Shown here: piece after piece, positions 17,750 to 28,264 of the stretch | How positions within the stretch are numbered: the stretch's first letter is position 1 | How the letters are laid out: each line of letters begins with the position of its first letter | Assembly (NCBI RefSeq): GCF_014396975.1 | Contig: NZ_CP060719.1 | Location: forward strand, 745,501-809,500 | DNA from: Thermomonas carbonis | Lineage (GTDB): Bacteria; Pseudomonadota; Gammaproteobacteria; Xanthomonadales; Xanthomonadaceae | DNA length: 64,000 nt | Direction of reading: 5' to 3' | Program-made: the position numbers and the translations under genes | The notes under the pieces: model-generated | Databases searched by the model: none | Told to the model about the DNA's origin: nothing | The model's input: only the letters and a program-made list of their open reading frames with translations

Positions 17750-17760
17750 CGATCGCCACG

Positions 17761-18498
17761 TTGGCGACGCCCGCACTGCTGTCGTGGAGCGGCGGCAAGG
17801 ATGCTGCCTGGGCCTTGCACGTGCTGCGTGAACGCGGTGAGCTCGACGTGGTCGGCCTGCTGACCACGGTCACCGAAGGCTTCGAGCGCATCTCGATGCA
17901 GGGCATCCGCGTCGATGTGCTGCAGCAACAGGCGCGCGCGACCGGATTGCCGGTCTTGCAGGCACGCATACCGCAAGCCTGCGACAACGCGACGTACGAA
18001 GCGGCGTTCGCGGCAGCACTGGTCGATGCGCAGCTGCGCTGGCCCGGGCTGCGCGACATCGCCTTCGGCGACCTGTTCCTCGCCGACATCAAGGCGTATC
18101 GCGATGCATTCTGCGCCCGACACGGCTGGCGTCCGCACTACCCGCTGTTCGGCAGCGACACCGCATCGCTCGCTCGCGACATGATCGCCGGTGGCTTGCG
18201 CGCCCGCCTGTGCTGCATCGACACCACCCAGCTCGATCGCGCCTTCGCGGGACGCGACTTCGATGCGTCGCTGCTCGCCGACCTGCCCACCGGCATCGAC
18301 CCCTGCGGCGAGAACGGCGAGTTCCACACCTGCGTGTCGGCCGGCCCGATGTTCGCCGCGCCGCTGCACTTGCAGCGCGGCGAGACCGTCCTGCGGGACG
18401 GGCGCTTCGCCTATACCGATTTCGAGCTGGCAACACCCGGCCCCGAATTGCCGCTGGCGACGGGAACGCCCACACAGGCCGGTACCGCAGCGTGCTGA
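17761..18498 (+). CDS. PP-loop ATP-binding protein, diphthine-ammonia ligase (Dph6) family
   Basis: The 245-residue protein has the PP-loop SWSGGKDAAWAL at residues about 8-19 and the Dph6-family motifs GIRVDVLQQQA, FGDLFLADIKAYRD, YPLFG and PCGENGEFHTCV. Eukaryotic Dph6 amidates diphthine with ATP and ammonia. Bacteria lack diphthamide, so the substrate here is unknown. The start is a TTG at 17761, the only in-frame start placed before the PP-loop. It overlaps the following antiporter gene by 7 bp. Confidence 0.8.
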   Translation: MATPALLSWSGGKDAAWALHVLRERGELDVVGLLTTVTEGFERISMQGIRVDVLQQQARATGLPVLQARIPQACDNATYEAAFAAALVDAQLRWPGLRDIAFGDLFLADIKAYRDAFCARHGWRPHYPLFGSDTASLARDMIAGGLRARLCCIDTTQLDRAFAGRDFDASLLADLPTGIDPCGENGEFHTCVSAGPMFAAPLHLQRGETVLRDGRFAYTDFELATPGPELPLATGTPTQAGTAAC

Positions 18499-19751
18499 GC
18501 GAGGTCGATCCTTACATCGGATTCCTGCTTGGCATCGGCGGCATGGTCCTGCTCGCCTCCTGGGCACCGCTCGGCCTGAAGCGCTTGCCGATGCCGATGA
18601 CCTTGCCGATCGTCTGCGTGGCGCTGGGCGCGTTCCTGTTCGGCAACAACGTGTTCAGCGGCGACCCGAGTCCGCGCACGTGGGACACCATGACCGAGCG
18701 GATGACCGAACTGGTGGTCATCGTCAGCCTGATGGGCGCGGGCCTCAAGCTGGACCGGCCGCTGGGCTGGCGGCGCTGGGGGACGACCTGGCGGCTGCTG
18801 GCGATCGCGATGCCGCTGACCATCGCCGCAACAGCATGGCTGGGGATGGTCGGCCTGGGTTTCCCGCTGGCGTTGGCGCTGCTGTTCGGTGCCTCGATGG
18901 CCCCGACCGACCCCGTCCTCGCGTCCGATGTGCAGGTTGGCCCGCCCGGCAAGGGAGACGGCGACGAAGTGCGCTTCGGCCTGACCTCGGAAGCGGGGCT
19001 CAACGATGCGCTTGCATTTCCCTTCGTCCACCTGGCCATCCTGGTCGCGGCCGGCGGACTGGGTGGCGCGGCCGCGATCGGAGAATGGTTCGGCATCTAC
19101 GTGGTCTGGAAGCTGCTGGCCGGGCTCGGCATGGGCCTGCTGGTGGGCCGCGCGATGGGTTTCCTGATCTTCAGCAGCCGCCGCGGCGGACTGTCGCGCC
19201 ATGGCGACGGCCTGGTGGCGCTGGCCGCCACCCTGATCGCCTATGCGGCGACCGAGATGGCGCATGGCTACGGCTTCCTCGCGGTGTTCGTGTGCGCGCT
19301 GACGATGCGCGCGCGCGAGCGCCACCACGAATTCCATGAGGAACTCCATCACTTTTCCGACCAGGTCGAACGCCTGCTGATGCTGCTCCTGCTGGTGCTG
19401 TTCGGCGGTGCACTGGCGCGTGGCCTGCTGGATGCGTTGACGCTGCAGGACGCGCTGGTCTGCCTGGCCATCCTGCTGCTGGTGCGGCCGCTGGCCGGCA
19501 TGCTGGCGATGGCGGGATCACCGCATCCGCCGCGCGAACGCTGGCTGCTGGCGTTCCTCGGCATCCGCGGGATCGGTTCGATGTACTACGTGGCGTACGG
19601 CATCAATCACGGCAGCTTCGGCGACAGCGAGCGGCTATGGGCCGCGGTCGGCTTCCTGGTGCTCGCCTCGATCGTGACCCACGGGCTGAGTTCCGATGCG
19701 CTGCTGCGCCGTTTGGCGCGACGGCGCGCACAGGCGGATCCCGCCGCTTAA
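18492..19751 (+). CDS. Monovalent cation/proton antiporter, CPA1 (NhaP-like)
   Basis: The 419-residue protein has about 12 membrane segments and the CPA1 ion-site pattern: [12 protein letters not shown] (the Asp in TDP) and a following [13 protein letters not shown] (the ND pair). Such proteins exchange Na+ or K+ for H+ across the inner membrane. The start is a GTG at 18492 inside the end of the PP-loop gene. The 3' end overlaps the convergent fghA by 4 bp. Which cation is moved cannot be told. Confidence 0.88.
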   Translation: MLSEVDPYIGFLLGIGGMVLLASWAPLGLKRLPMPMTLPIVCVALGAFLFGNNVFSGDPSPRTWDTMTERMTELVVIVSLMGAGLKLDRPLGWRRWGTTWRLLAIAMPLTIAATAWLGMVGLGFPLALALLFGASMAPTDPVLASDVQVGPPGKGDGDEVRFGLTSEAGLNDALAFPFVHLAILVAAGGLGGAAAIGEWFGIYVVWKLLAGLGMGLLVGRAMGFLIFSSRRGGLSRHGDGLVALAATLIAYAATEMAHGYGFLAVFVCALTMRARERHHEFHEELHHFSDQVERLLMLLLLVLFGGALARGLLDALTLQDALVCLAILLLVRPLAGMLAMAGSPHPPRERWLLAFLGIRGIGSMYYVAYGINHGSFGDSERLWAAVGFLVLASIVTHGLSSDALLRRLARRRAQADPAA

Positions 19752-20595
19752 CTTTCCGCCGCTGCGCCGCTTCGCAATGCCGCCGCGTGATGGGCCACGT
19801 GTTCGCCGATGAAGCTGGCGATGAAGTAGTAGCTGTGGTCGTAACCGGGGCGCATGCGCAATTGCAGCGGATGGCCGGCGGCCACCGCGGCGGCCTGCAG
19901 GAGCTGCGGGCGCAACTGGCCGTCGAGGAACTCGTCGTCGCCGCCCTGGTCGACCAGCAGCGGCAGCTTGTCCGATGCCTGCTTCACCAGCTCGCAGGCA
20001 TCCCAGGCCTTCCACGACTCGCGGTCTTCGCCGAGATAGGCGGTCAATGCTCTCTCGCCCCACGGCACCTTCGACGGCGCCACGATCGGCGAGAACGCCG
20101 ACACGCTGCGGTAGCGCCCCGGGTTGCGCAGCGCCAGTACCAGCGCACCGTGCCCGCCCATCGAATGCCCGCTGATCGAACGTGACGCGGTGACTGGGAA
20201 GTTCGCCTCGATCAGCGCCGGTAATTCGACGACCACGTAATCGTGCATGCGGTAGTGCGCGGCCCACGGTGCCTGCGTCGCATTGACGTAGAAGCCTGCG
20301 CCCTTGCCGAGGTCGTAGCCTTCGGCATCGGCCACGCCGTCGCCGCGCGGACTGGTGTCGGGACACACGATGGCGATGCCGTGCTCGGCGGCGTAGCGCT
20401 GCGCGCCGGCCTTGGTGATGAAGTTCTGCTCGTTGCAGGTCAGCCCCGACAGCCAGTACAGCACCGGCACCGGGCCATCCGCAGCCTGCGGCGGCAGGTA
20501 GATCGCGAAGCGCATCGTGCAGCCGAGCGTGGCCGACGCATGTTCGTAGACGTTCTGCCAGCCGCCGAAGCAGGCGCGGTGTTCGATGCGCTGCA

Positions 20596-20596
<1 letters not shown>
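19748..20596 (-). CDS. fghA: S-formylglutathione hydrolase
   Basis: The 282-residue alpha/beta hydrolase carries the nucleophile elbow [11 protein letters not shown], the oxyanion segment [12 protein letters not shown] and a catalytic His in GYDHSYYF. It hydrolyses S-formylglutathione to formate and glutathione, the second step of formaldehyde detoxification. Its ATG overlaps the adhC stop (TGATG), making a tightly coupled two-gene operon. The length is normal for the family (about 278). Confidence 0.95.
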
Positions 20597-21739
<1,143 letters not shown>

Positions 21740-21859
21740 TATGCCGCGCCCGTGCGCGATGCCATTCGAGGCAGTACGCGCAGCGTGTGAGCCGCCAGAG
21801 GGGCATGTTTGCGAAGCTGGGGCATACTCCGCTGACGAGGGAACGCGGATGGACACGGC

Positions 21860-22405
21860 ATGGGGGAAGCCCGCACACCGGTCGCTGGCGCCGGCAACGC
21901 CCGATACGATGCGCAATTCGAGCGCCTGTACGACCAGCTTCACAGCCTGGCGCGGCGTGAACTCGGCGACTCCGCGCGCACTTCGCTCGACACCACGTCG
22001 CTGCTGCACGAAGCCTTCCTGAAACTCGGCGACAGTTCGCCGGACTTCAGCGATCCCGGTCATCTGCTCGCCATCGCCGCACGCGCGATGCGCTTCGTGC
22101 TGGTCGATCATGTGCGTGCACGGACCGCCGACAAGCGCGGCGGCGGCATGGAGCGGGTGCCGCTGCTGACCGACCTGGCCGAGGACAGCGGCCCCGACCT
22201 GGCCAATCTGCTGGAGATCGACCGCGGCCTGGGCGCCCTGCAACAACTCGAGCCGCGCCTGGTCAGCGTGGTCGAATGCCGCTACTTCGGCGGCATGGAG
22301 TTTCCCGAGATCGCAGGCGCGCTGGGGATCAGCGAACGCACCGCACAGCGCGACTGGCGGCGCGCGCGCGCCTTCCTGCAGGTGTGGTTCGGAGAAGCCA
22401 CATGA
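21860..22405 (+). CDS. ECF sigma factor, TIGR02999/Sigma70_ECF type (module 1)
   Basis: The 181-residue protein has sigma region 2 (about 20-100) and a region 4 helix-turn-helix ([20 protein letters not shown] then SERTAQRDWRRA). It directs RNA polymerase to specific promoters. In region 2.2 the usual acidic run (DAEDLVQE-like) is replaced by LDTTSLLHE, with Thr45, Thr46 and Ser47. In ECF43-type sigma factors such as Vibrio EcfP, the lost charges are restored by kinase phosphorylation. No anti-sigma gene is present; instead a Ser/Thr kinase gene overlaps the stop (ATGA). The probable target is the adhesin gene downstream. Confidence 0.9.
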   Translation: MGEARTPVAGAGNARYDAQFERLYDQLHSLARRELGDSARTSLDTTSLLHEAFLKLGDSSPDFSDPGHLLAIAARAMRFVLVDHVRARTADKRGGGMERVPLLTDLAEDSGPDLANLLEIDRGLGALQQLEPRLVSVVECRYFGGMEFPEIAGALGISERTAQRDWRRARAFLQVWFGEAT

Positions 22406-24657
22406 CACAAGCACCGAACGATCCGGAGCGCTGGCGGCGGCTGTCGGCGCTGTTCGAGCAGGCGGTCGACCTGCAGGACGATGCCCGCGATGCGTTCCTG
22501 CGCGCACTGCCGGACAGCGATGCCGCGTTGATCCCGGAACTGCGCGCGATGCTCGCCGCCGACGATGCCGATGCCGCACTCGACGGACGCGTCAACGTGC
22601 CTGCCGGCGTGCAGGCACCGCTACCGCCGCATGCCGTGGGCACGGTGCTTGGTGCGTGGAAGCTCGACGGCATCCTCGGCCAGGGCGGCATGGGCGTGGT
22701 GCATGCCGCGCACCGCGTCGACGACTTCGAACAGCGCGCCGCAGTGAAATGCCTGCAGCAGCGTTGGGACGGCCGGTTGCAGGCCGGGCGCTTCCTGCGC
22801 GAGCGCAACATCCTGGCCGGCCTGTCGCATCCCAATATCGCGCGCCTGCTCGACGCCGGCATCGACGCGCATGGCCAGCCCTGGTTCGCGATGGAGCGCA
22901 TCGACGGCCTGCCGATCGACGCCGATGCGGACCAGCGGCGGCTCGACCTGCGCGCCCGCGTGCGCCTGTTGCTGCGCGTCTGCGCGGCCGTGCAGCACGC
23001 GCACGAACGCTTCGTGGTGCACCGCGACCTGAAGCCCGACAACCTGCTGGTGGATGGCGACGGCAATCCCAAGGTGCTCGACTTCGGCGTGGCCAAGCTG
23101 CTGGAGGCCGATGCCGGCCAGGCCACGCGCACCGGCCTGCCCGCGGCGTTCACGCCCGACTACGCCGCGCCCGAACAACTCGACGGCGGCGAAATCACCG
23201 CTGCCACCGACGTGCACGCGCTGGGCCTGGTGCTGTATCGCCTGCTGACCGGCGGCATGCCGTACGCGCTGGACGGCCGCAGCCTGCCGGAGCGCATCGC
23301 CGCGATCAGCGGGCAGGCGCCGATGCGCCTGGAACAGGCGCTCGCGACTGGTGATGCGAACACGGTCGACAAGCGCCTGCACGACCGCAGCACCGATACC
23401 GGCAGCTTCCACCGCTTCGTCGGCGGCGACCTCACCCGCATCCTGCAGACCGCGCTGGCCAAGGAACCGCAGCGACGCTATGCCACCGTGCAGGCCTTCG
23501 CCGCCGACCTCGAACGATTCCTCGATGGCCGGCCGGTCTCGGTGTCCGGCGACACCCGTGCGTACCGCGTCCGCAAGTTCGTGCAGCGCAATCCCTGGGG
23601 CAGCGCGTTCGCGGCGATGCTGTTCGCCACCGCGATCGGGTTCGGCGTATATGCCACGGTGACCGCCAACCGCATCGCCCGGCAGGCCGAACAGGTCGCC
23701 GCCGAGCGCGACCGTGCCCAGGCCATCGCCGATTTCCTCGGCAAGTTGCTGGCGCAGGCAGACCCTACCCGCGCCGACAGCGACCTTACCGCCAGCCAGA
23801 TGCTCGAACGCGGCACCACGCTGGTCGACCAGGACGAATCGCTGGGCATCGCCGAACGCGCCGCGGTGCTGACCGCCATCGGGGGCGTGTACCAGGTCAA
23901 GGGCGACTACCCGCGCGCGTTGCCGGCGCTGCAACGCGCGGTGACGCTCGGCCGCGAAGCAGGGGCACCCGACCTCGCCTTCGCCAGCAGCCTGCTGGAA
24001 CTGTCGAAGGTGCACACGCGACTGGGACAACTCCCCGATGCCGAAGCGCGCGCGCGCGAAGCGGTGTCATTGCTGGAACGCCTGGCCGCGGGCGATGCCG
24101 AACACGCCAGCGGGCTGAGCCAGCTGGCGGTGGTGCTGAGCGAGCAGGAGCGACTGCCGGAAGCCACCGCCTTGCTGGAGCGCGTCGTAGCGCTGCGCAG
24201 CACGCTGCCCGATGCCGCCACCGACCAGAACCTGGCCGCCAACTACAACAACCTGGCGTTGAACCTGGTCGAGCTGGGCCGCCCCGCCGAAGCCGAGGCC
24301 GCGTACGACGCCGCGCTTGCCATCCTCGAACGAAAGTTCGGCCCCGAGCATCCGTACGGCGCGTTCCTGCGCGGCAGCCGCGCGGAGCTGCACGAACAGC
24401 GTGGGGACGCCGTGCGCGCACGCGAGGATCTGGAGCGTGCGCTCGCCATCGCCAGCAAGGCGCTGGGCGCGGAGCACCCGTTCGTCGCCGACGTCAGCGA
24501 CCGGCTGGGCCGGATGGCGATCAAGCGCGGCGACACCGAAGTCGCACGCAAACACCTGGAACATGCCCTGCGGATCCAGCAGGACACCCTGCCGGCGGGC
24601 CATGCGGACATCGCCCGCACCCGCGAGGCGCTGGCCTCGCTCGACGCCATGCCCTGA
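22402..24657 (+). CDS. Transmembrane Ser/Thr protein kinase with TPR domain (module 1)
   Basis: The 751-residue protein has a short N-terminal helical region, then a Hanks-type kinase (about 82-370): glycine loop LGQGGMG, Lys116, HRDLKPDN with Asp209, DFGVAK with Asp227, YAAPEQ. All catalytic residues are present. A single membrane segment at about 398-420 is followed by TPR-like repeats (about 450-745), which would sit in the periplasm. The gene overlaps the sigma factor gene by 4 bp and precedes an adhesin gene, so the kinase probably controls the sigma factor. The TPR domain may sense an envelope signal; that part is inference. Confidence 0.9.
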   Translation: MTQAPNDPERWRRLSALFEQAVDLQDDARDAFLRALPDSDAALIPELRAMLAADDADAALDGRVNVPAGVQAPLPPHAVGTVLGAWKLDGILGQGGMGVVHAAHRVDDFEQRAAVKCLQQRWDGRLQAGRFLRERNILAGLSHPNIARLLDAGIDAHGQPWFAMERIDGLPIDADADQRRLDLRARVRLLLRVCAAVQHAHERFVVHRDLKPDNLLVDGDGNPKVLDFGVAKLLEADAGQATRTGLPAAFTPDYAAPEQLDGGEITAATDVHALGLVLYRLLTGGMPYALDGRSLPERIAAISGQAPMRLEQALATGDANTVDKRLHDRSTDTGSFHRFVGGDLTRILQTALAKEPQRRYATVQAFAADLERFLDGRPVSVSGDTRAYRVRKFVQRNPWGSAFAAMLFATAIGFGVYATVTANRIARQAEQVAAERDRAQAIADFLGKLLAQADPTRADSDLTASQMLERGTTLVDQDESLGIAERAAVLTAIGGVYQVKGDYPRALPALQRAVTLGREAGAPDLAFASSLLELSKVHTRLGQLPDAEARAREAVSLLERLAAGDAEHASGLSQLAVVLSEQERLPEATALLERVVALRSTLPDAATDQNLAANYNNLALNLVELGRPAEAEAAYDAALAILERKFGPEHPYGAFLRGSRAELHEQRGDAVRAREDLERALAIASKALGAEHPFVADVSDRLGRMAIKRGDTEVARKHLEHALRIQQDTLPAGHADIARTREALASLDAMP

Positions 24658-24752
24658 CGCGACGCCGGCGTGCGGCGGCCGTGTCGCCTTTCGCCGCCCT
24701 TTTCCGATCCATGTGCGCCCGGTAGTCCACCGGCTTGCCCAGGAGAGGAACC

Positions 24753-27700
24753 ATGCGTCACTTCAAACACGATCCGCGCCGCCATCACCCCCGCAGGAGC
24801 GCGCTCGCGCTGGCCCTGTTGCTGGCCTGCGCCGCGATGCCCGCATGGGCCGGCGATGTCTGCGACGGCTCCAACGATGCCGGCGAACAGACCCTCGACA
24901 GCACCGCAACCGGCACCGATGCGGTTGCCTGCGGCCACGACAACGATGCCAGCGGGCAGGCAAGCAATGCCTTCGGCTACACCAATACCGCCAACGGCAT
25001 GTTCAGCAATGCCTTCGGGCGCTTCAACCTCGCCAGCGGCGGCCACAGCAGCGCCTTCGGCAACAGCAACAGTGCCAGCGGCGCAGACAGCAACGCCTTC
25101 GGCTACGTCAATACGGCCAGCGGCGAAGGCAGCTCAGCGGTCGGCTACCAGAACAATGCAGATGGCGAAGCAAGCAATGCGTTTGGCGCCCGCAACACCG
25201 CCGCCGGCAGCGGGAGCAATGCGTTTGGCGTGATCAACGAGGCGAGCGGCGACTACAGCAGTGCCGTCGGCTACATCAACGTCGCCAGCGGCTTCAGCGC
25301 CGGCGCTTTTGGATCCTCCAACACCGCAAGTGGTGATGCTGGACATGCCATCGGCTTCGGCAACACCGCCAGCGGACAGAGCAGCAGCGCATTCGGCCAC
25401 GGCAACACCGCCAGCGGCGATTACAGCGCCGCGTTCGGTGCCGTCGCCACGGCAACCGCCCAGAGCAGCCTGGCATTGGGAACCTGGCTAGACCGCGACG
25501 GCGACGGATCCATCGCCCTCGACCTCGATACCGATGGCGATGGCATCAACGATGCGTCCTCGGAAACCGCCGTCGCCAGCGGCTTAAACGCGGTATCGGT
25601 CGGAGCTGGCGTGGTCGCCAGCGGCTTGAACAGCAGCGCCTTCGGCGTGGACAACACCGCCAGCGGCGCAGCCAGCTACGCGTTCGGCGGCAGCAATACC
25701 GCCGGCGGCATCGACAGCAACGCCTTCGGCCGCGGCAACGAGGCCAGCGGCGGCTTCAGCACCGCGTTCGGGCGATTCAATCTCGCGATCGGTAGTTTCA
25801 GCAGCGCATTCGGCGCCAGCAACCGGGCCGAAGGCTCCGACAGCAGCGCTTTCGGTTACGGCAATGTCGCCAGCGGCGACGAAGCCGGTGCATTCGGCTG
25901 GGAAAACACCGCCAGCGGCGAGTCCAGCAGCGCTTTCGGCTACAACAACGCCGCCAGCGGCGAAAACAGCAGCGCATTCGGTTACAGCTCGCAGGCACTG
26001 AACATCGGCAGCACCGCGATCGGCTACATGGCCATCGCCGACCGCGACTATTCGGTGTCCGTGGGCAGCGCCGGCAACGAGCTGCAGATCATCCACCTGG
26101 CCGACGGCACCGAAGACACCGACGCCGTCAACCTGCGCCAGCTCAACGCCGCCATTGCCGGCGTGGCCGCGGGCGACAGCCCGTACTTCAAGGCCGATGG
26201 CCCCGCCGACGGTTCCGACGATGCGCAGGCCAACGGCGCTGGTTCCGTTGCCGTTGGTCCCGACGCGGTGGCCGACGGCGAGCGATCCATCGCCGCCGGC
26301 TACTCGACCTCCGCCGGCGGCCTGCACAGCAGCGCCATCGGCTACTACAGCACTGCCAGCGGCCATGAGAGCAGTGCGCTGGGCTTCGCCAACGACGCCA
26401 ACGGCGACAACAGCAGTGCGGTCGGCAACAGCAACACGTCCGAAGGAGATTCCAGTAGCGCGGTCGGCCATTTCAACTACGCCAGCGGCGATGAAAGCAG
26501 TGCCTTCGGCACCGACAACGAGGCCTCCGGCTCCCAGAGCAGCGCCTTCGGCTTCGATAACAGCGCTGTCGGCGACTACAGCAGCGCGTTCGGCTGGTTG
26601 AACTCCGCCACCGGCGTGGAAGCGAGTGCCTTCGGCTTCGCCAATGAAGCCTCTGGCTATGCGAGTTCGACCGTTGGCCGAAGCAACCAGGCCAGCGCTG
26701 ACGACAGCAGCGCGTTCGGCAACGCCAATGTGGCCTCAGGTTCGCGAAGTAATGCCTTCGGTTTTGGCAACCAAGCCAGTGGCAATGAAAGCAACGCGCT
26801 GGGCAATGAAAACCACGCCAGCGGCCGGCGCGGCAGCGCCGTCGGTACCGGCAACGAGGCTAGCGGCGACGACAGCAACGCCTTCGGCCAAGGCAATACC
26901 GCGAGCAACGAAAACAGCAGTGCATTCGGCATGTTCAATACCGCCAGCAGCGTCGATAGCAGCGCGTTCGGTTACGACAACACCGCCAGCGGCGAGCGCA
27001 GCAGCGCCTTCGGCTACCAGTCGCAGGCACTCAACTACGGCAGCACCGCAATCGGTCACCAAGCGGTGGCGGACCGCGACTACGCAGTCTCGGTGGGCAG
27101 CGACAACCGCCTGAGCCAGATCATCTACGTTGCAGACGGCACCGAGGACACCGATGCGGTCAACGTGCGCCAGTTGAATTCCGCGATCATGTCGGCCGGT
27201 GGTTTCGCAGACCTGTCCGGCTTCGCCAATGCGTTCGGCGGTGGCGCCGGCTGGGCGGGCGGGATGTTCACCGCGCCGACCTTCACCATCCAGGGCAACA
27301 ACTTCAACGACGTGGCCTCCGCGTTCGCCGCGGTGGATTCGCAGCTGACCCTGCTGGCGGGCAGCGTGGGCGGTCCGGCCGGCCCCGAAGGTCCGCAAGG
27401 TCCCGAAGGTCCAGCCGGCCCGGCGGGTCCGGAAGGCCCGGCAGGTCCAGCCGGCCCGCAGGGGCCCGAAGGTCCGGCCGGTCCGGCTGGCCCACAGGGG
27501 CCGGCAGGGCAAGACGGCGCCGACGGTGCCGATCCGGCCTACGTGGATGCCGGCGATGCCGCCACCCTGGAAGCGGCGAATGCGCACGCCGATGCCGGCG
27601 ATGCCGCCACCCTCGAGGCCTCGACGGCGTACACCGATGCCAGCGCGGCCGACACCCTGGCCGCGGCCAACGCGCATGCGGACGCCGGCGACGCGGCCAC

Positions 27701-28085
27701 GCTGACCGCATCGAAGTCCTACACCGACAGCACCGCCACGCAGACGCTGGCTTCGGCCAAGTCGTACACCGATGCCAAGTTCGCCGCCTGGAACGACACT
27801 TTCACCCAGTACCAGCAGCAGGTGGATCGCCGCTTCGCGCAGACCGACACCCGCATCGACCGGATCGGCGCGATGGGCACGGCGATGACCCAGATGGCGG
27901 TGAACGCGGCCAACGGCCGTTCCGAGAAGGGCCGCATCGCGATCGGCGTCGGCGCGCAGGGCAGCCAGGGCGCGGTGTCGATCGGCTACGGCAAGCGCAT
28001 CGGGGACCGCGGATCGTTCTCCCTCGGCGCTTCGTTCGCCAGTGGCGAGAGCTCGGTGGGTGGCGGCTTCGGCTTCGACCTGTAA
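24753..28085 (+). CDS. YadA-type trimeric autotransporter adhesin with collagen-like tract (module 1)
   Basis: The start has a clear AGGAGAGGA ribosome binding site. The 1,110-residue product has a signal peptide (cleavage after AWA-33), a mature tip [13 protein letters not shown] with Cys37 and Cys60, a first head of 14-residue YadA repeats (about 60-430), a neck ([16 protein letters not shown], ~451), a second head (about 505-770) and a second neck (~794). Then come 18 Gly-X-Y triplets (874-927), five 15-residue coiled-coil repeats ([15 protein letters not shown] type) and a YadA C-terminal beta-barrel anchor ending [22 protein letters not shown] insert in head 1 (~248-268) looks calcium-binding. 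Such proteins form surface trimers for adhesion, autoaggregation or biofilm. Confidence 0.93.
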   Translation: MRHFKHDPRRHHPRRSALALALLLACAAMPAWAGDVCDGSNDAGEQTLDSTATGTDAVACGHDNDASGQASNAFGYTNTANGMFSNAFGRFNLASGGHSSAFGNSNSASGADSNAFGYVNTASGEGSSAVGYQNNADGEASNAFGARNTAAGSGSNAFGVINEASGDYSSAVGYINVASGFSAGAFGSSNTASGDAGHAIGFGNTASGQSSSAFGHGNTASGDYSAAFGAVATATAQSSLALGTWLDRDGDGSIALDLDTDGDGINDASSETAVASGLNAVSVGAGVVASGLNSSAFGVDNTASGAASYAFGGSNTAGGIDSNAFGRGNEASGGFSTAFGRFNLAIGSFSSAFGASNRAEGSDSSAFGYGNVASGDEAGAFGWENTASGESSSAFGYNNAASGENSSAFGYSSQALNIGSTAIGYMAIADRDYSVSVGSAGNELQIIHLADGTEDTDAVNLRQLNAAIAGVAAGDSPYFKADGPADGSDDAQANGAGSVAVGPDAVADGERSIAAGYSTSAGGLHSSAIGYYSTASGHESSALGFANDANGDNSSAVGNSNTSEGDSSSAVGHFNYASGDESSAFGTDNEASGSQSSAFGFDNSAVGDYSSAFGWLNSATGVEASAFGFANEASGYASSTVGRSNQASADDSSAFGNANVASGSRSNAFGFGNQASGNESNALGNENHASGRRGSAVGTGNEASGDDSNAFGQGNTASNENSSAFGMFNTASSVDSSAFGYDNTASGERSSAFGYQSQALNYGSTAIGHQAVADRDYAVSVGSDNRLSQIIYVADGTEDTDAVNVRQLNSAIMSAGGFADLSGFANAFGGGAGWAGGMFTAPTFTIQGNNFNDVASAFAAVDSQLTLLAGSVGGPAGPEGPQGPEGPAGPAGPEGPAGPAGPQGPEGPAGPAGPQGPAGQDGADGADPAYVDAGDAATLEAANAHADAGDAATLEASTAYTDASAADTLAAANAHADAGDAATLTASKSYTDSTATQTLASAKSYTDAKFAAWNDTFTQYQQQVDRRFAQTDTRIDRIGAMGTAMTQMAVNAANGRSEKGRIAIGVGAQGSQGAVSIGYGKRIGDRGSFSLGASFASGESSVGGGFGFDL
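24924..27060 (+). repeat. Degenerate 42-bp repeats encoding the YadA head, adhesin 1
   Basis: A 14-residue unit of the type [14 protein letters not shown] is repeated through two head blocks (about 24924-26010 and 26280-27040), separated by the first neck. The nucleotide copies are degenerate but recombination-prone. The pattern is the left-handed beta-roll of YadA heads. Confidence 0.85.
27372..27533 (+). repeat. Collagen-like Gly-X-Y tract, adhesin 1
   Basis: Eighteen uninterrupted Gly-X-Y triplets, mostly Gly-Pro-Ala, Gly-Pro-Glu and Gly-Pro-Gln, end in GQDGADGAD. The 9-bp DNA units are GC-rich. The tract lies between the second neck and the coiled-coil stalk. Confidence 0.95.
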
Positions 28086-28126
28086 GTCCACCGACGGCTG
28101 GGCAAGCCGGGCACAGGGACGTGCAG

Positions 28127-28155
28127 CGGGAGCGGGCAACCGCTCCCGTTTTTTT
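28127..28155 (+). terminator. Rho-independent terminator of adhesin 1
   Basis: CGGGAGCGG-GCAA-CCGCTCCCG is a perfect 9-bp stem followed by seven T. It ends the module 1 transcript about 40 bp after the stop. Confidence 0.95.
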
Positions 28156-28264
28156 GACGATGTCGTGGATGCCCGGGGATCCACAGATGCTCGATCACGT
28201 CGATCCGGATCCAACGTGCGTGGCTTCGCGAAGGGCATTCTCGCGTCGCTGGTAGGATCGGCCC

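Noticed and set aside
24924..27060. Regular ~42-bp repeats considered as a CRISPR array
   Set aside because: The repeats are coding, degenerate at third positions, without unique spacers, and encode the YadA beta-roll.
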